64,000 nucleotides of DNA. Origin: an uncultured Acetatifactor sp. GTDB lineage: Bacteria; Bacillota; Clostridia; Lachnospirales; Lachnospiraceae. The notes beneath the pieces were generated by a model, which had not been told where the DNA came from, did not search any database, and saw only the letters and a program-made list of their open reading frames with translations. Made by a program: the position numbers and the translations under genes. Shown piece by piece: positions 50,698 to 59,239 of the stretch. The stretch's first letter is position 1, and each line of letters begins with the position of its first letter. The DNA lies in the NCBI GenBank assembly GCA_910577235.1, contig CAJTMX010000013.1:1-64000 (forward strand), written 5' to 3'.

Positions 50698-51761
50698 TGG
50701 CGATGAGTAAAGAAAGCAGAAAAGAAAAAAAGGCAAAAGTGAAAATCAAGCCCGGGCGTCTGGCCCGGCGGGAAGCCATCACCGGATTGATCTTTGTGAC
50801 TCCCTGGATCATCGGCGCGGCTATCTTTCTGATCTATACCATGGGCAGCTCCTTCTGGTACGGCCTGAACAATATCCGTATCACGCCCATGGGCAAAAAC
50901 TTTAATTTTGTGGGACTGGGCAATTATACGCAGATCCTGCTGGTGGATACGGACTTTACGCCCCAGCTGATGCAGTACCTGTTCAGCACGATCATATCGG
51001 TGCCGGTGATCGTAGTGTTCGCGTTGATCATAGCTATTTTGCTCAACGGCAATATCCGGTGCAAAGGTTTTTTCCGGCTGATCTTCTTCCTGCCGGTGAT
51101 CGTGGTCAGCGGCCCTGTGATGGGGATGCTGGCTGACCAGGGCGCGGCTACCATCTCCACCATCGACACCCAGGCCATCGGCAACGCGATCTCAGGCTTT
51201 TTGCCCCGATCCCTTGCCAGCAGTATCACGGATCTGTTCAGCAATATGATCACGATCCTGTGGTACTCCGGGGTACAGATACTGATCTTCCTGTCCGCGC
51301 TGCAAAAGATCGACAGCTCCATGTATGAGGCGGCGCAGATCGACGGCGGTTCCGGATGGGAATGTTTCTGGAAGATCACACTGCCCACCATCAAACCCAT
51401 GATCCTGTTGAACGTGGTATACACGGTGGTGTTTATCTCCGGCAACGAGCAGAATTCCATTATTACGCTGATCCAGGACTCCATGTTCTCGGGGACCAAG
51501 GAGAAGGGATACGGATACGCGTCAGCCATGGCATGGCTCTATTCTTTGGTGGTAGTGCTGATCGTGGTGTTGTTCGCGGTGCTGCTTATGGCCCGTAAGG
51601 ATATATATGAGCGCCAGGTGAAACGGGCGAAACGGGAGAGAAAGAAAGAGGCAAGAACCGTAAAACGTATAGAAAGGAGGGGAATCCGCAATGCCAAAAA
51701 GATTGAAAAAGCAAGGAAAAAGCGCAAATACTCAACCTATGACGGCTCGGGAGACTACTAA
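50697..51761 (+). CDS. sugar ABC permease (MalF/LacF-like), pair 2, with basic tail
   Basis: 354 residues from ATG 50697, which shares a base with the preceding stop. Six spans ('ITGLIFVTPWIIGAAIFLIYTMG' first). EAA loop: 'MYEAAQIDGGSGWECFWKITLPTIKPM'. The C-terminal 55 residues are unusually long and basic ('RQVKRAKRERKKEARTVKRIERRG'), and 71 bases of the gene are shared in another frame with the next permease. The tail lies in the cytoplasm. Normal relatives are about 300 residues. Confidence 0.9.
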   Translation: MAMSKESRKEKKAKVKIKPGRLARREAITGLIFVTPWIIGAAIFLIYTMGSSFWYGLNNIRITPMGKNFNFVGLGNYTQILLVDTDFTPQLMQYLFSTIISVPVIVVFALIIAILLNGNIRCKGFFRLIFFLPVIVVSGPVMGMLADQGAATISTIDTQAIGNAISGFLPRSLASSITDLFSNMITILWYSGVQILIFLSALQKIDSSMYEAAQIDGGSGWECFWKITLPTIKPMILLNVVYTVVFISGNEQNSIITLIQDSMFSGTKEKGYGYASAMAWLYSLVVVLIVVLFAVLLMARKDIYERQVKRAKRERKKEARTVKRIERRGIRNAKKIEKARKKRKYSTYDGSGDY

Positions 51762-52761
51762 GGCGGTGTCCGGGACCAAGGCCGTGGCAAAGGAAAAGTG
51801 GAACTGGAAACCGCATAAGCTGACTGATGTGGAGAAAGACAGGATCAAAAAGTTTTTTATGGGTTCCAGAGAAAAAGAGGGTTTCCTTAAACAGTTTGTG
51901 GTGTATGCCCTGCTGATCTGCATCGGATTCATCTATCTGTATCCGATCCTGTATATGCTCAGCAGTTCTCTGATGACGCTGGACGATCTGTTGGATTCCT
52001 CCATTAACTGGATACCCAGCAGTTTCAACTTCAAAAACTATGCCCAGGCCGGTTCCAGCATGAATTTCTGGCCGGTGCTTGGTCTGAGCATTATCATAGC
52101 GGGGGTTCCCACTCTGCTGAATGTGCTGTCCTGCTCCGTTGTGGGCTATGGACTGGCGAGATTTGAGTTTCCGGGCAAAAAGGTCATGATGGGTATTATT
52201 GTCTTTACCTTTATCCTGCCCAGCCAGGTGACGATGATCCCCACCTATGTGTTGTATTCCAACCTGAAGATACTCAGTACGCTGTGGGCCTTTATAGTGC
52301 CTTCACTGTTGGCGCAGGGCATCAATGCCTCCATATTTATACTGATATTCTATCAGTTCTTTAAGCAGGTGCCCAAAGTGCTGATAGAGGCGGCGCAGAT
52401 CGACGGTGCGGGGTACTTTAAGTCCTTTGTGCGGATCTCTCTGCCCTCCGCGGCTCCGGCCATACTCACGGTGTTCCTGTTCTCATTTGTGTGGTACTGG
52501 AACAACTCTTATCTGACCCGGATGTATGTGTCCGGCGTTATGACCCAGTCCAAATGGACCACATTGGTGGTACAGCTGCAAAAATTCGCCACCAATTATA
52601 ACAGCTATGCCCAGACCGAGGCCAGCGGGGCGGCCACTCTGAACGAATCCATCAGTATGGCGGGCACCATGCTCAGTATTCTGCCTATTCTGCTGATGTA
52701 TTTCGTACTACAGAGATACTTCGTGGAGAGCATCGACCGTGTGGGTATCACGGGAGAGTAA
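51691..52761 (+). CDS. sugar ABC permease (MalG-like), pair 2, with basic N-terminal extension
   Basis: 356 residues. The start at 51691 has a strong AAAGGAGGGG, although it lies 71 bases inside the previous gene. Residues 1-65 are a hydrophilic, lysine-rich extension; then six spans. EAA loop: 'LIEAAQIDGAGYFKSFVRISLPSAAPAIL'. It pairs with the preceding permease. It is the last gene of the operon, and a good terminator follows 112 bases later. Confidence 0.9.
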   Translation: MPKRLKKQGKSANTQPMTARETTKAVSGTKAVAKEKWNWKPHKLTDVEKDRIKKFFMGSREKEGFLKQFVVYALLICIGFIYLYPILYMLSSSLMTLDDLLDSSINWIPSSFNFKNYAQAGSSMNFWPVLGLSIIIAGVPTLLNVLSCSVVGYGLARFEFPGKKVMMGIIVFTFILPSQVTMIPTYVLYSNLKILSTLWAFIVPSLLAQGINASIFILIFYQFFKQVPKVLIEAAQIDGAGYFKSFVRISLPSAAPAILTVFLFSFVWYWNNSYLTRMYVSGVMTQSKWTTLVVQLQKFATNYNSYAQTEASGAATLNESISMAGTMLSILPILLMYFVLQRYFVESIDRVGITGE

Positions 52762-52872
52762 TACCTATCGGAGGCAAATGCCGCGCAGGGCTGTCTGACA
52801 AGAGGCAGGGCTGTGCAGGTATCTGCTCTTGCCTGCAATTAATAGGTTTAGCGGTAAACGGATTCACTGGAG

Positions 52873-52912
52873 AAGGTGCTGAAATATTTCACAATTTCAG
52901 CACCTTTTTTTA
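52873..52912 (+). terminator. Rho-independent terminator of the transport operon
   Basis: AAGGTGCTGAAA (52873-52884) and TTTCAGCACCTT (52895-52906) form a perfect 12-bp stem followed by a T-run to about 52911. Confidence 0.9.
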
Positions 52913-52937
52913 GTGGGTTTTTAATAAAATTTTAATT

Positions 52938-52966
52938 TTGACTAAAAAAGTTAAGTTTTTTATATA
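52938..52966 (+). promoter_or_regulatory. sigma-A promoter of the second binding-protein gene
   Basis: TTGACT (52938-52943), 17 bases, TATATA (52961-52966), 88 bases before the start at 53054. It lies directly after the terminator, so this gene has its own control. Confidence 0.6.
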
Positions 52967-53053
52967 AAAGATATGGATTTTTTTTGCGGAGTATGATATA
53001 AATGTGGTATAGAAAAGATTAGGACGCTTTCATGGCAAAAAAGGAGGAAAAGT

Positions 53054-54634
53054 ATGAAAAAGAGAAACAGGCTTCTGGCCTTACTGCTGTCTGCTGCCAT
53101 GGTGGCCGGCATGGCTGGGTGCGGCAACGAGAGCGGTGATCCCGGAGAGACGGGAAACGGTAGCGGCGGCGGTGAAGAGAGAGCGGAAGAGGTGGTGATC
53201 AACGGGATCACTTATCACCCGGCGGCTGATCTGACCCACGAAAACATTGAGCTGACCTATTTCCACTTTGATCAGGACGAGACGGTAAAATATCTGGCGG
53301 ACAGATTTATGGAGCTGTATCCCAACATTAAGGTCAATGCCGTGTATGAGAATGTGGCTACATACAATACCACGTTGAATACGTTGGTAAGTAACGGCAA
53401 CTCCCCGGACTGCATTATGTATTCCGATGCGGATTTCGCCCTGTCCAATATGCTGCTGCGGGATGTTTCCGAGTATTGGAACGCTGATCCTGAGACCCAG
53501 AATCTGGCGGACACCGTGAACAGCGCCGGACTCGGCACTTTCCAGACAAGCGGCAGATACGGCGTTCCGGTAAAGTTCTTCCCGGGTGTGATGTATGTGG
53601 ACCGCAATGTGCTGGAGACTCTGAATGTGGATGTACCCGGTATGGACTGGACCTGGAGCGAGATGATACAGTTGATCAAGGATTGTACCGTACTGGATTC
53701 TCCGGACGGTATGGCGTATTACGGACTGGGTGTATACAACAGACTGGATTCCTATTATGGTATCGCAGCCAGCCAGGACATTATCGGTGAGTTCGGATAC
53801 AACGGAAAGACCTTTGACTTGGGAGTATGGGCCGTGGGTGAGCAGGATTTTGCGGATCTGAAACTGGGCGGCTATGTGGCTCCTGTCACCGAGACTCAGG
53901 AGATGGAAGACTGGGCAGGCGACTGGGAGGCATGGTTCGGAGCTACCGGTCATGTGGCAATGTTCTCCGAGGCATTCTGGACCTATCAGGGAACCTGGGC
54001 TACCGAAGGGTATGAGCAGTATAATCTGGATATCATCCCCTATGTAGTGCCGGCAGTGTCCGAGCAGGACGCCACAGCGAATCATCACTCTATTGCGACC
54101 ATCGACTTCGGCGGTGTGACTACGGGTACAAAATATCCCCGTGAGGCATATGAACTGTTAAAATTCATGAGTTTCGGTTTGGACGGCTGGAAGACAAGGC
54201 TGGAGGCCTACAATAACGAGTCCATTGTGAACGCATCCGGTCTGGCTCTGAAATATGACGTTATGCCCGCTCCCATCACCAAGGACGCGGAGATCTGGGA
54301 CAGCTATATCGCAATGTACACCAAGGGTATGGATGACGAGCATGTGGCACATTGGAAGAATTACTTCTCCAGCTGTATGCAGCCCATTCCTTTCGGCTGG
54401 ACTTCCATAGCCGGCTACTGGAATTACTGCGATGAGTACTTTAATAAGATCGGTATTCATGACAAGGTGGACAGCGGGGCATCCAAGGCGGCGGATTTTG
54501 CTACCGAGGCTACGGAGAAAGCGAATATGTATCACGCGCAGGCTATGATCGATTACTTCGGGCCCAGCGGTTACAATGTACTGTCTGATGAGGAGATCGC
54601 CGCTTACGAGCAGCAGATCGCCGATAATTCATAA
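53054..54634 (+). CDS. sugar-binding lipoprotein of ABC importer (second)
   Basis: 526 residues, a usual size for a family 1 binding protein. Lipobox 'GMAGCG' (Cys about 23) and a Gly/Ser/Glu linker. The binding domain begins 'IELTYFHFDQDETVKYLADRFMELYPNIKVNAVYENVATYNTTLNTL' and has 'FPGVMYVDRNVLETLNVDVPGMDWTWSEMIQLIKDC' and many Trp residues suited to stack on sugars. AAAGGAGG before ATG. It is transcribed alone with the LamG-like gene and probably serves permease pair 2 just upstream, which is the nearest pair without its own binding protein. Confidence 0.9.
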   Translation: MKKRNRLLALLLSAAMVAGMAGCGNESGDPGETGNGSGGGEERAEEVVINGITYHPAADLTHENIELTYFHFDQDETVKYLADRFMELYPNIKVNAVYENVATYNTTLNTLVSNGNSPDCIMYSDADFALSNMLLRDVSEYWNADPETQNLADTVNSAGLGTFQTSGRYGVPVKFFPGVMYVDRNVLETLNVDVPGMDWTWSEMIQLIKDCTVLDSPDGMAYYGLGVYNRLDSYYGIAASQDIIGEFGYNGKTFDLGVWAVGEQDFADLKLGGYVAPVTETQEMEDWAGDWEAWFGATGHVAMFSEAFWTYQGTWATEGYEQYNLDIIPYVVPAVSEQDATANHHSIATIDFGGVTTGTKYPREAYELLKFMSFGLDGWKTRLEAYNNESIVNASGLALKYDVMPAPITKDAEIWDSYIAMYTKGMDDEHVAHWKNYFSSCMQPIPFGWTSIAGYWNYCDEYFNKIGIHDKVDSGASKAADFATEATEKANMYHAQAMIDYFGPSGYNVLSDEEIAAYEQQIADNS

Positions 54635-54659
54635 CATAAGTTTCTGATTTTAATAGCAG

Positions 54660-54680
54660 AGGGCGCTATCTGCGCCCTTT
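54660..54680 (+). terminator. short hairpin between binding protein and LamG gene
   Basis: AGGGCGC (54660-54666) and GCGCCCT (54672-54678), 5-base loop, followed by only three Ts. It may limit read-through, giving more binding protein than LamG protein, or only protect the 3' end. Confidence 0.5.
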
Positions 54681-54725
54681 GATATAAAGCCATGTAAAAG
54701 GCGAGAATAGGAGGAGTAATATAAT

Positions 54726-56306
54726 ATGAAAAAGAAAGTTTTTGCGGCACTGTTAAGTGCGGCCATGGTAATGTCCATGCTGACTGCTTGCGGCAGCACT
54801 CCCGAGCAGCAGGTGAATGATTCCACAGAACCGTCCACAGTGGAGTCCAGCTCCGAAGAAGAGAGCAGCGCTCCTGTGGAAAGCTCTGAGGAGAGCAGCG
54901 CTCCCGAGGAGAGCGTAGAGGAACCGGCTGACAGTCAGGTTGAGGCAGAACCCCTGCCGGAGCCCCTGTACCATTTTGCCATGGACGGATCGGATGAAGG
55001 CATACTGACCATGATCCAGTCTGAGGATAAGGGCGGTAATACCGGAGCGACTTACGGCGTGGTGGAGAGCAATACCTATGTGGATAAGGATGGCGCGGAG
55101 CAGCCCATCGTTGTACAGTACGCGGATGGTCCTGTAGGAAAGTGTACCTATATTGATGGAAACTTTGGTCTCAAACTCCCTGTGGAGGCTTTGAATACCA
55201 ATGAGTATACCATTTCTTTCTGGGTGAACGCCGACAGGCTTTCCAACTACGGTCCTACTCTGCAGCTTGGAAGTGATATGGGCATGGCAGACACCGACGA
55301 GGGAGTTGCTGTCAAGTGGATCAATGTGACGCAGACGGAGTGGGGTGCTAATAATACCAAGATTTTCCCTGTGGTATGGGACAGGAATTCCGAGACAGGT
55401 GTATTCCCTTGGGTATATGCGGCGGATGATTCCATCCATGGCAAGAAAGAGTGGGTTCTGATAACTCTGGTAGCTACCGGTGATATTTACAATTTCGCGG
55501 ATGACGGCCTGGACAGAGTAGCTGCCAAGCTGTATCTGAACGGTGAACTGGCATTTGACGCGGCTGAGGGAACATACGGCGGTCTGGCTCCCGATGTACT
55601 GACAGCTGACGATAATTTTGAGTGTTTCTTCGGTATCAACTACTGGGACAGCGTTTTCAAGGGATTTGTGGATGAAGTTTACTTCTTCGACAAGGCTCTG
55701 ACTGACGGTCAGGTTGCAAGCCTGTATCAGGAGGGCGATGCCAGCGTTGAATCCGTGGCGGAAGCTCCCGCGGCCGCCGAGGAAGAAGCTGAGCCTGTGG
55801 CTATCGATCACAGCGCAGTGACCACTTCCGGCACAGTAGTGGGCGCTACCGATTGCAGCACCGGTTTCTGGAGCGAGTTTTCGGATGTTGTGGCCGTTCC
55901 CTCCGGCGAGTCCGTGACTGTAAACTTTGTCAACTATACCGACGGTCTGGCTAACTGGCACAACTTCCTGGTAGTGCTGCAGAATGTTGCGGATGTACAC
56001 TCTGCGGACGCCAATGCCGACTATAAGGAGTACGGTGTGCTGCGTGCCGATAACTATGGCTGGGGCGGCGGTTACGATGGTATTGCCACAGCCGAGTGTG
56101 ACTGGAACTGGGATACCTTTGCGACAGATATGGACGGCGCCAATGTGGAACTGACCATAACCAACAATGGAGATACCGCGGATGTGACAGCAAAGGTTAC
56201 CCTTGCTGACGGTACGGTACACAATCAGTCCTATAAGGGTGTAGCCGTGGACGGTGATCTGTACTACTGCCTGACGGTTGAGAACGCTTTCCTGGATATC
56301 CAGTAA
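54726..56306 (+). CDS. surface lipoprotein with LamG-like and second beta-domain (glycan-binding)
   Basis: 526 residues. Lipobox 'SMLTACGS' (Cys about 22), a Ser/Glu-rich spacer (about 28-75), then a LamG/concanavalin-type domain (about 80-340: 'LYHFAMDGSDEG', 'EYTISFWVNADRLSNYGPTLQLG', 'FKGFVDEVYFFDKALTDGQVASLYQEG'). A short acidic linker leads to a second beta-domain (about 370-526, 'GFWSEFSDVVAVPSGESVTVNFVNYTDGLANWHNFLVVLQN'). No catalytic motif is visible. It probably holds polysaccharide at the cell surface for the surface GH51 and the importers. AGGAGGAG before ATG. Confidence 0.8.
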   Translation: MKKKVFAALLSAAMVMSMLTACGSTPEQQVNDSTEPSTVESSSEEESSAPVESSEESSAPEESVEEPADSQVEAEPLPEPLYHFAMDGSDEGILTMIQSEDKGGNTGATYGVVESNTYVDKDGAEQPIVVQYADGPVGKCTYIDGNFGLKLPVEALNTNEYTISFWVNADRLSNYGPTLQLGSDMGMADTDEGVAVKWINVTQTEWGANNTKIFPVVWDRNSETGVFPWVYAADDSIHGKKEWVLITLVATGDIYNFADDGLDRVAAKLYLNGELAFDAAEGTYGGLAPDVLTADDNFECFFGINYWDSVFKGFVDEVYFFDKALTDGQVASLYQEGDASVESVAEAPAAAEEEAEPVAIDHSAVTTSGTVVGATDCSTGFWSEFSDVVAVPSGESVTVNFVNYTDGLANWHNFLVVLQNVADVHSADANADYKEYGVLRADNYGWGGGYDGIATAECDWNWDTFATDMDGANVELTITNNGDTADVTAKVTLADGTVHNQSYKGVAVDGDLYYCLTVENAFLDIQ

Positions 56307-56329
56307 GCATTTCATACGGAGTATATGTG

Positions 56330-56355
56330 TCGGCCTCCCGTTCTTGGGGGGCCGA
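56330..56355 (+). terminator. terminator of the LamG gene
   Basis: TCGGCCTCCC (56330-56339) pairs with GGGGGGCCGA (56346-56355) with one G-T pair and a 6-base loop. Confidence 0.65.
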
Positions 56356-56396
56356 TACTATATTACCCCAGTTCTTTAAAAAAGGTAAATAAAATA

Positions 56397-56427
56397 CCCC
56401 CGGAGATCTTCATCGCCGGAGGCATTT
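56397..56427 (-). terminator. terminator of the ArsR-type regulator gene
   Basis: On the minus strand CCTCCGG and CCGGGGG pair (one G-T) and are followed by TATTTTATTT. It lies just past the end of the leftward regulator gene. Confidence 0.55.
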
Positions 56428-56446
56428 ATATTTATAAGTAAAGTAT

Positions 56447-57373
56447 TTATCCTTCATTTTCTTCTTCATAATAAGCCTTAACTTTGATGGCCTGGTTATA
56501 GTCACCAAAATCTTCTCCAAATAATGTGCAGCCTCCCACATTAGCGGTATCCTTGGGTACCTCAAATCGGAAACTGATATAGCTGTTATAATTCAAGTCA
56601 AGCTCCTGGATAGTCACATCGGAAATCTTATTTGTACCGTCTATAAAACAGCCTTCATTATTGATGATGAGAGTCTTTAGCAAGCCATATTGGTTTAACA
56701 GCTCGGGCCACCAGGCGGGACAGAGATATCCCTTGCGGGAGCCAAAATCACCGGGGCTGACCCACATGCCCAAATTTATCCCATTAATGGAAAAATGGAT
56801 ATCCGAGGGGTAATCCTCATTGTATTCGGGGCATTCCGAAGAGATCTCAAATGAAATCTGCAACTCTGTCAGAGTTTGCCCCGCCTGCAGGTGATTGGGC
56901 AGATTGTATTCTACATAGCCGCTGCCAAACCACAGAATACCGGCTTTAAATCTTTCCGGAAAAGAGAAAACCCGGGCATCGTCCAGCGAACCTATAATAT
57001 CCTTGCTGGTGGCCAGCCCACAGGTGGGGGAGACGCTGCAGGTAGTGTAGTAACCTACCTGGATATCGTCCGTATAGCAATGCCGTACATCCTTAATAGG
57101 CGCCAGATCAATAATCAGGCGGTCATAACGGGGACGGATAATCTTCATGGTTCCTCGCTTGCCGGAGGTGGTACGGATCTTAACCAGACCGGCCTCCTCC
57201 AGTTTGCTCACATGCATGGAGATGGCGCCGTTGGTAAGCCCAAGGGCCTCCGCCAGATCATTCATGCTCAGTTTGTCGTCCTTATAGATCATCTCCATGA
57301 TCTTCAGACGCATGGGGGTGCTTAAAGCCTTAAAAACGGTCTCGGCTTCCCCGATAGATTGGAAATATAACAT
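56447..57373 (-). CDS. ArsR-type regulator with large C-terminal domain, likely control of the arabinose locus
   Basis: 308 residues, three times a normal ArsR protein. Residues 1-85 are a winged helix: 'VFKALSTPMRLKIMEMIYKDDKLSMNDLAEALGLTNGAISMHVSKLEEAGLVKI'. Residues about 95-308 form a beta-rich domain ('GYYTTCSVSPTCGLAT', 'DIHFSINGINLGMWVSPGDFGSRKGY') likely to bind a sugar ligand. No metal motif is present. It sits between the import genes and the intracellular hydrolase operon and has a promoter covered by an inverted repeat. It is the best candidate for the local regulator; the ligand is unproven. Confidence 0.8.
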   Translation of the reverse strand: MLYFQSIGEAETVFKALSTPMRLKIMEMIYKDDKLSMNDLAEALGLTNGAISMHVSKLEEAGLVKIRTTSGKRGTMKIIRPRYDRLIIDLAPIKDVRHCYTDDIQVGYYTTCSVSPTCGLATSKDIIGSLDDARVFSFPERFKAGILWFGSGYVEYNLPNHLQAGQTLTELQISFEISSECPEYNEDYPSDIHFSINGINLGMWVSPGDFGSRKGYLCPAWWPELLNQYGLLKTLIINNEGCFIDGTNKISDVTIQELDLNYNSYISFRFEVPKDTANVGGCTLFGEDFGDYNQAIKVKAYYEEENEG

Positions 57374-57426
57374 AATAACCTTCTTTCCTGCATATCACAG
57401 ACTTCTTTTGCTTGATTTCTACTTTT

Positions 57427-57461
57427 ATTATAGCATTTCATAAAGTAAAGTCAATGCTATA
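57427..57461 (-). promoter_or_regulatory. promoter and inverted repeat of the regulator gene
   Basis: Minus strand: TTGACT (57449-57454), 16 bases, TATAAT (57427-57432). TATAGCATT (57429-57437) and AATGCTATA (57453-57461) form an inverted repeat that covers both boxes, as expected for autorepression. Confidence 0.6.
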
Positions 57462-57569
57462 GCAGTTCAAAATGTCGTATATATATCAAAAATTCATACC
57501 ATTTCAAAACAAGGTAAATGTGCCCAAAAAATATATATAAAAACTGTGAAACTTATTTTACGGATTATG

Positions 57570-57598
57570 TTGACATTGCTGGTGTTTCATACTACAAT
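57570..57598 (+). promoter_or_regulatory. sigma-A promoter of the intracellular hydrolase operon
   Basis: TTGACA (57570-57575), 17 bases, TACAAT (57593-57598), 66 bases before the GH51 start. Confidence 0.7.
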
Positions 57599-57663
57599 TA
57601 AAGTTGTTAAGGGGAAAGTATACTGTTTTAGTAAAAAATAAAATATAAAGCGAGGACTAAACA

Positions 57664-59163
57664 ATGGCAAAATTGTACGTAAATCCTAAGCATCAGTTAG
57701 GTCATGTCAATCCGGAAATACAGGGACATTTTTCCGAGCATCTGGGAAGATGTATTTACGAGGGATTGTATGTCGGCGAAAATTCCGATATCCCCAATAC
57801 CAACGGAATGCGCAATGATGTGGTAGAGGCCCTTAAAGAAATGCAGATTCCGGTTCTGCGCTGGCCGGGCGGCTGCTTTGCCGATGAGTATCACTGGATG
57901 GACGGCATCGGTCCCAAGGAGAGCCGCAAAAAGATGATCAACACCCATTGGGGCGGAGTGGTGGAAGACAACAGTTTCGGTACCCATGAATTTATGGAGC
58001 TGTGCCGTCAGCTGGGTTGTAAGACATATGTCAACGGCAATGTGGGCAGCGGTACGGTACAGGAGATGAGCGAATGGGTGGAGTATATGACCTTTGAGGG
58101 AGTATCCCCCATGGCGGATCTGCGGGCAAAGAACGGCCATCCCGAAAGCTGGAAGGTGGACTACTTTGGCGTAGGCAACGAGAACTGGGGTTGCGGCGGC
58201 AATATGACTCCGGAATATTATGGAAATCTGTACCGCAGATATCAGACTTATGTGCGTAATTACAAAAGGGATCAGCAGATATATAAGGTATGCTGCGGAG
58301 CCAATGTGGACGACTATCATTGGACGGAGGGCGTGCTGAAGACGACCCACGACCATGCGGAGTATGCCCACGGCTTTATGAACGGATTGTCTCTGCATTA
58401 TTACACACATCCCGACGGATGGGAGAATAAAGGCAGCGCTCTGGATTTCGATGAGCAGAAATATTACAAGACATTGAAAAAGACCCTTTATATGGAAACC
58501 CTGATCAACAGGCACGGCGCTATCATGGATCAGTATGATCCTGAGAAAAAGATCGGTCTGATCGTGGACGAGTGGGGCACCTGGTATGATGTGGAGCCAG
58601 GCACCAACCCCGGATTTCTGTACCAGCAGAATACCATGAGAGACGCCCTGGTAGCAGGCATTAACCTGAATATCTTTAACAAGCACTGCGACCGTGTAAA
58701 GATGGCCAATATCGCCCAGCTGGTGAACGTTCTGCAATCAGTGATCCTGACTGAGGGCGAGAAGATGATCAAGACACCTACCTACCATGTATTCAATATG
58801 TACAAGTGCCATCAGGACGCGGAGCTGCTGGAAAGCTACGTGGAAACACAGGAGATCGGCAGTGAGGACGGGAAAGTACCCAATCTTCACGAGTCCGTAA
58901 CTCTGGGCAAGGACGGCAGGATTCATGTGACCCTGAACAATCTGTCCGTGACAGACAGCTATGATATAGACGCGGTATTTACCGAAACTGCCATCAAGGG
59001 AGTGGAGGGTACGATCCTCACCGGCGATATGCATGCGCACAATACCTTTGACGATCCCGACGCGGTACATACAGAGCGGTTTGACAAGGTAGAGATCGGG
59101 GGACAGAACTTGAAATTTACGATCCCTGCATGCAGTGTGCTGCATTTGGCAGTGGAAATATAA
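57664..59163 (+). CDS. intracellular GH51 alpha-L-arabinofuranosidase
   Basis: 499 residues, the standard length; no signal peptide. Acid/base Glu173 in 'FGVGNENWGCGG', nucleophile Glu303 in 'GLIVDEWGTWY'; the N-terminal 'GHFSEHLGRCIYEGLYVG' and 'VLRWPGGCFADEYHW' blocks bind the arabinose ring. The protein is the AbfA type that works as a hexamer in relatives. It frees L-arabinose from imported arabino-oligosaccharides. GCGAGGA before the start. First gene of an operon with the GH43 gene. Confidence 0.95.
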   Translation: MAKLYVNPKHQLGHVNPEIQGHFSEHLGRCIYEGLYVGENSDIPNTNGMRNDVVEALKEMQIPVLRWPGGCFADEYHWMDGIGPKESRKKMINTHWGGVVEDNSFGTHEFMELCRQLGCKTYVNGNVGSGTVQEMSEWVEYMTFEGVSPMADLRAKNGHPESWKVDYFGVGNENWGCGGNMTPEYYGNLYRRYQTYVRNYKRDQQIYKVCCGANVDDYHWTEGVLKTTHDHAEYAHGFMNGLSLHYYTHPDGWENKGSALDFDEQKYYKTLKKTLYMETLINRHGAIMDQYDPEKKIGLIVDEWGTWYDVEPGTNPGFLYQQNTMRDALVAGINLNIFNKHCDRVKMANIAQLVNVLQSVILTEGEKMIKTPTYHVFNMYKCHQDAELLESYVETQEIGSEDGKVPNLHESVTLGKDGRIHVTLNNLSVTDSYDIDAVFTETAIKGVEGTILTGDMHAHNTFDDPDAVHTERFDKVEIGGQNLKFTIPACSVLHLAVEI

Positions 59164-59239
59164 CAGGATATGAATAATATGAGTGCGCAGCGCCAAAGCC
59201 TGCCTGAAGGCATGTGTGCTATGTGGGAAAGAGGAATGT

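Noticed and set aside
54753..56315. 520-codon minus-strand frame opposite the LamG lipoprotein
   Set aside because: A shadow frame; the plus-strand gene has a lipobox, ribosome site and recognisable domains.
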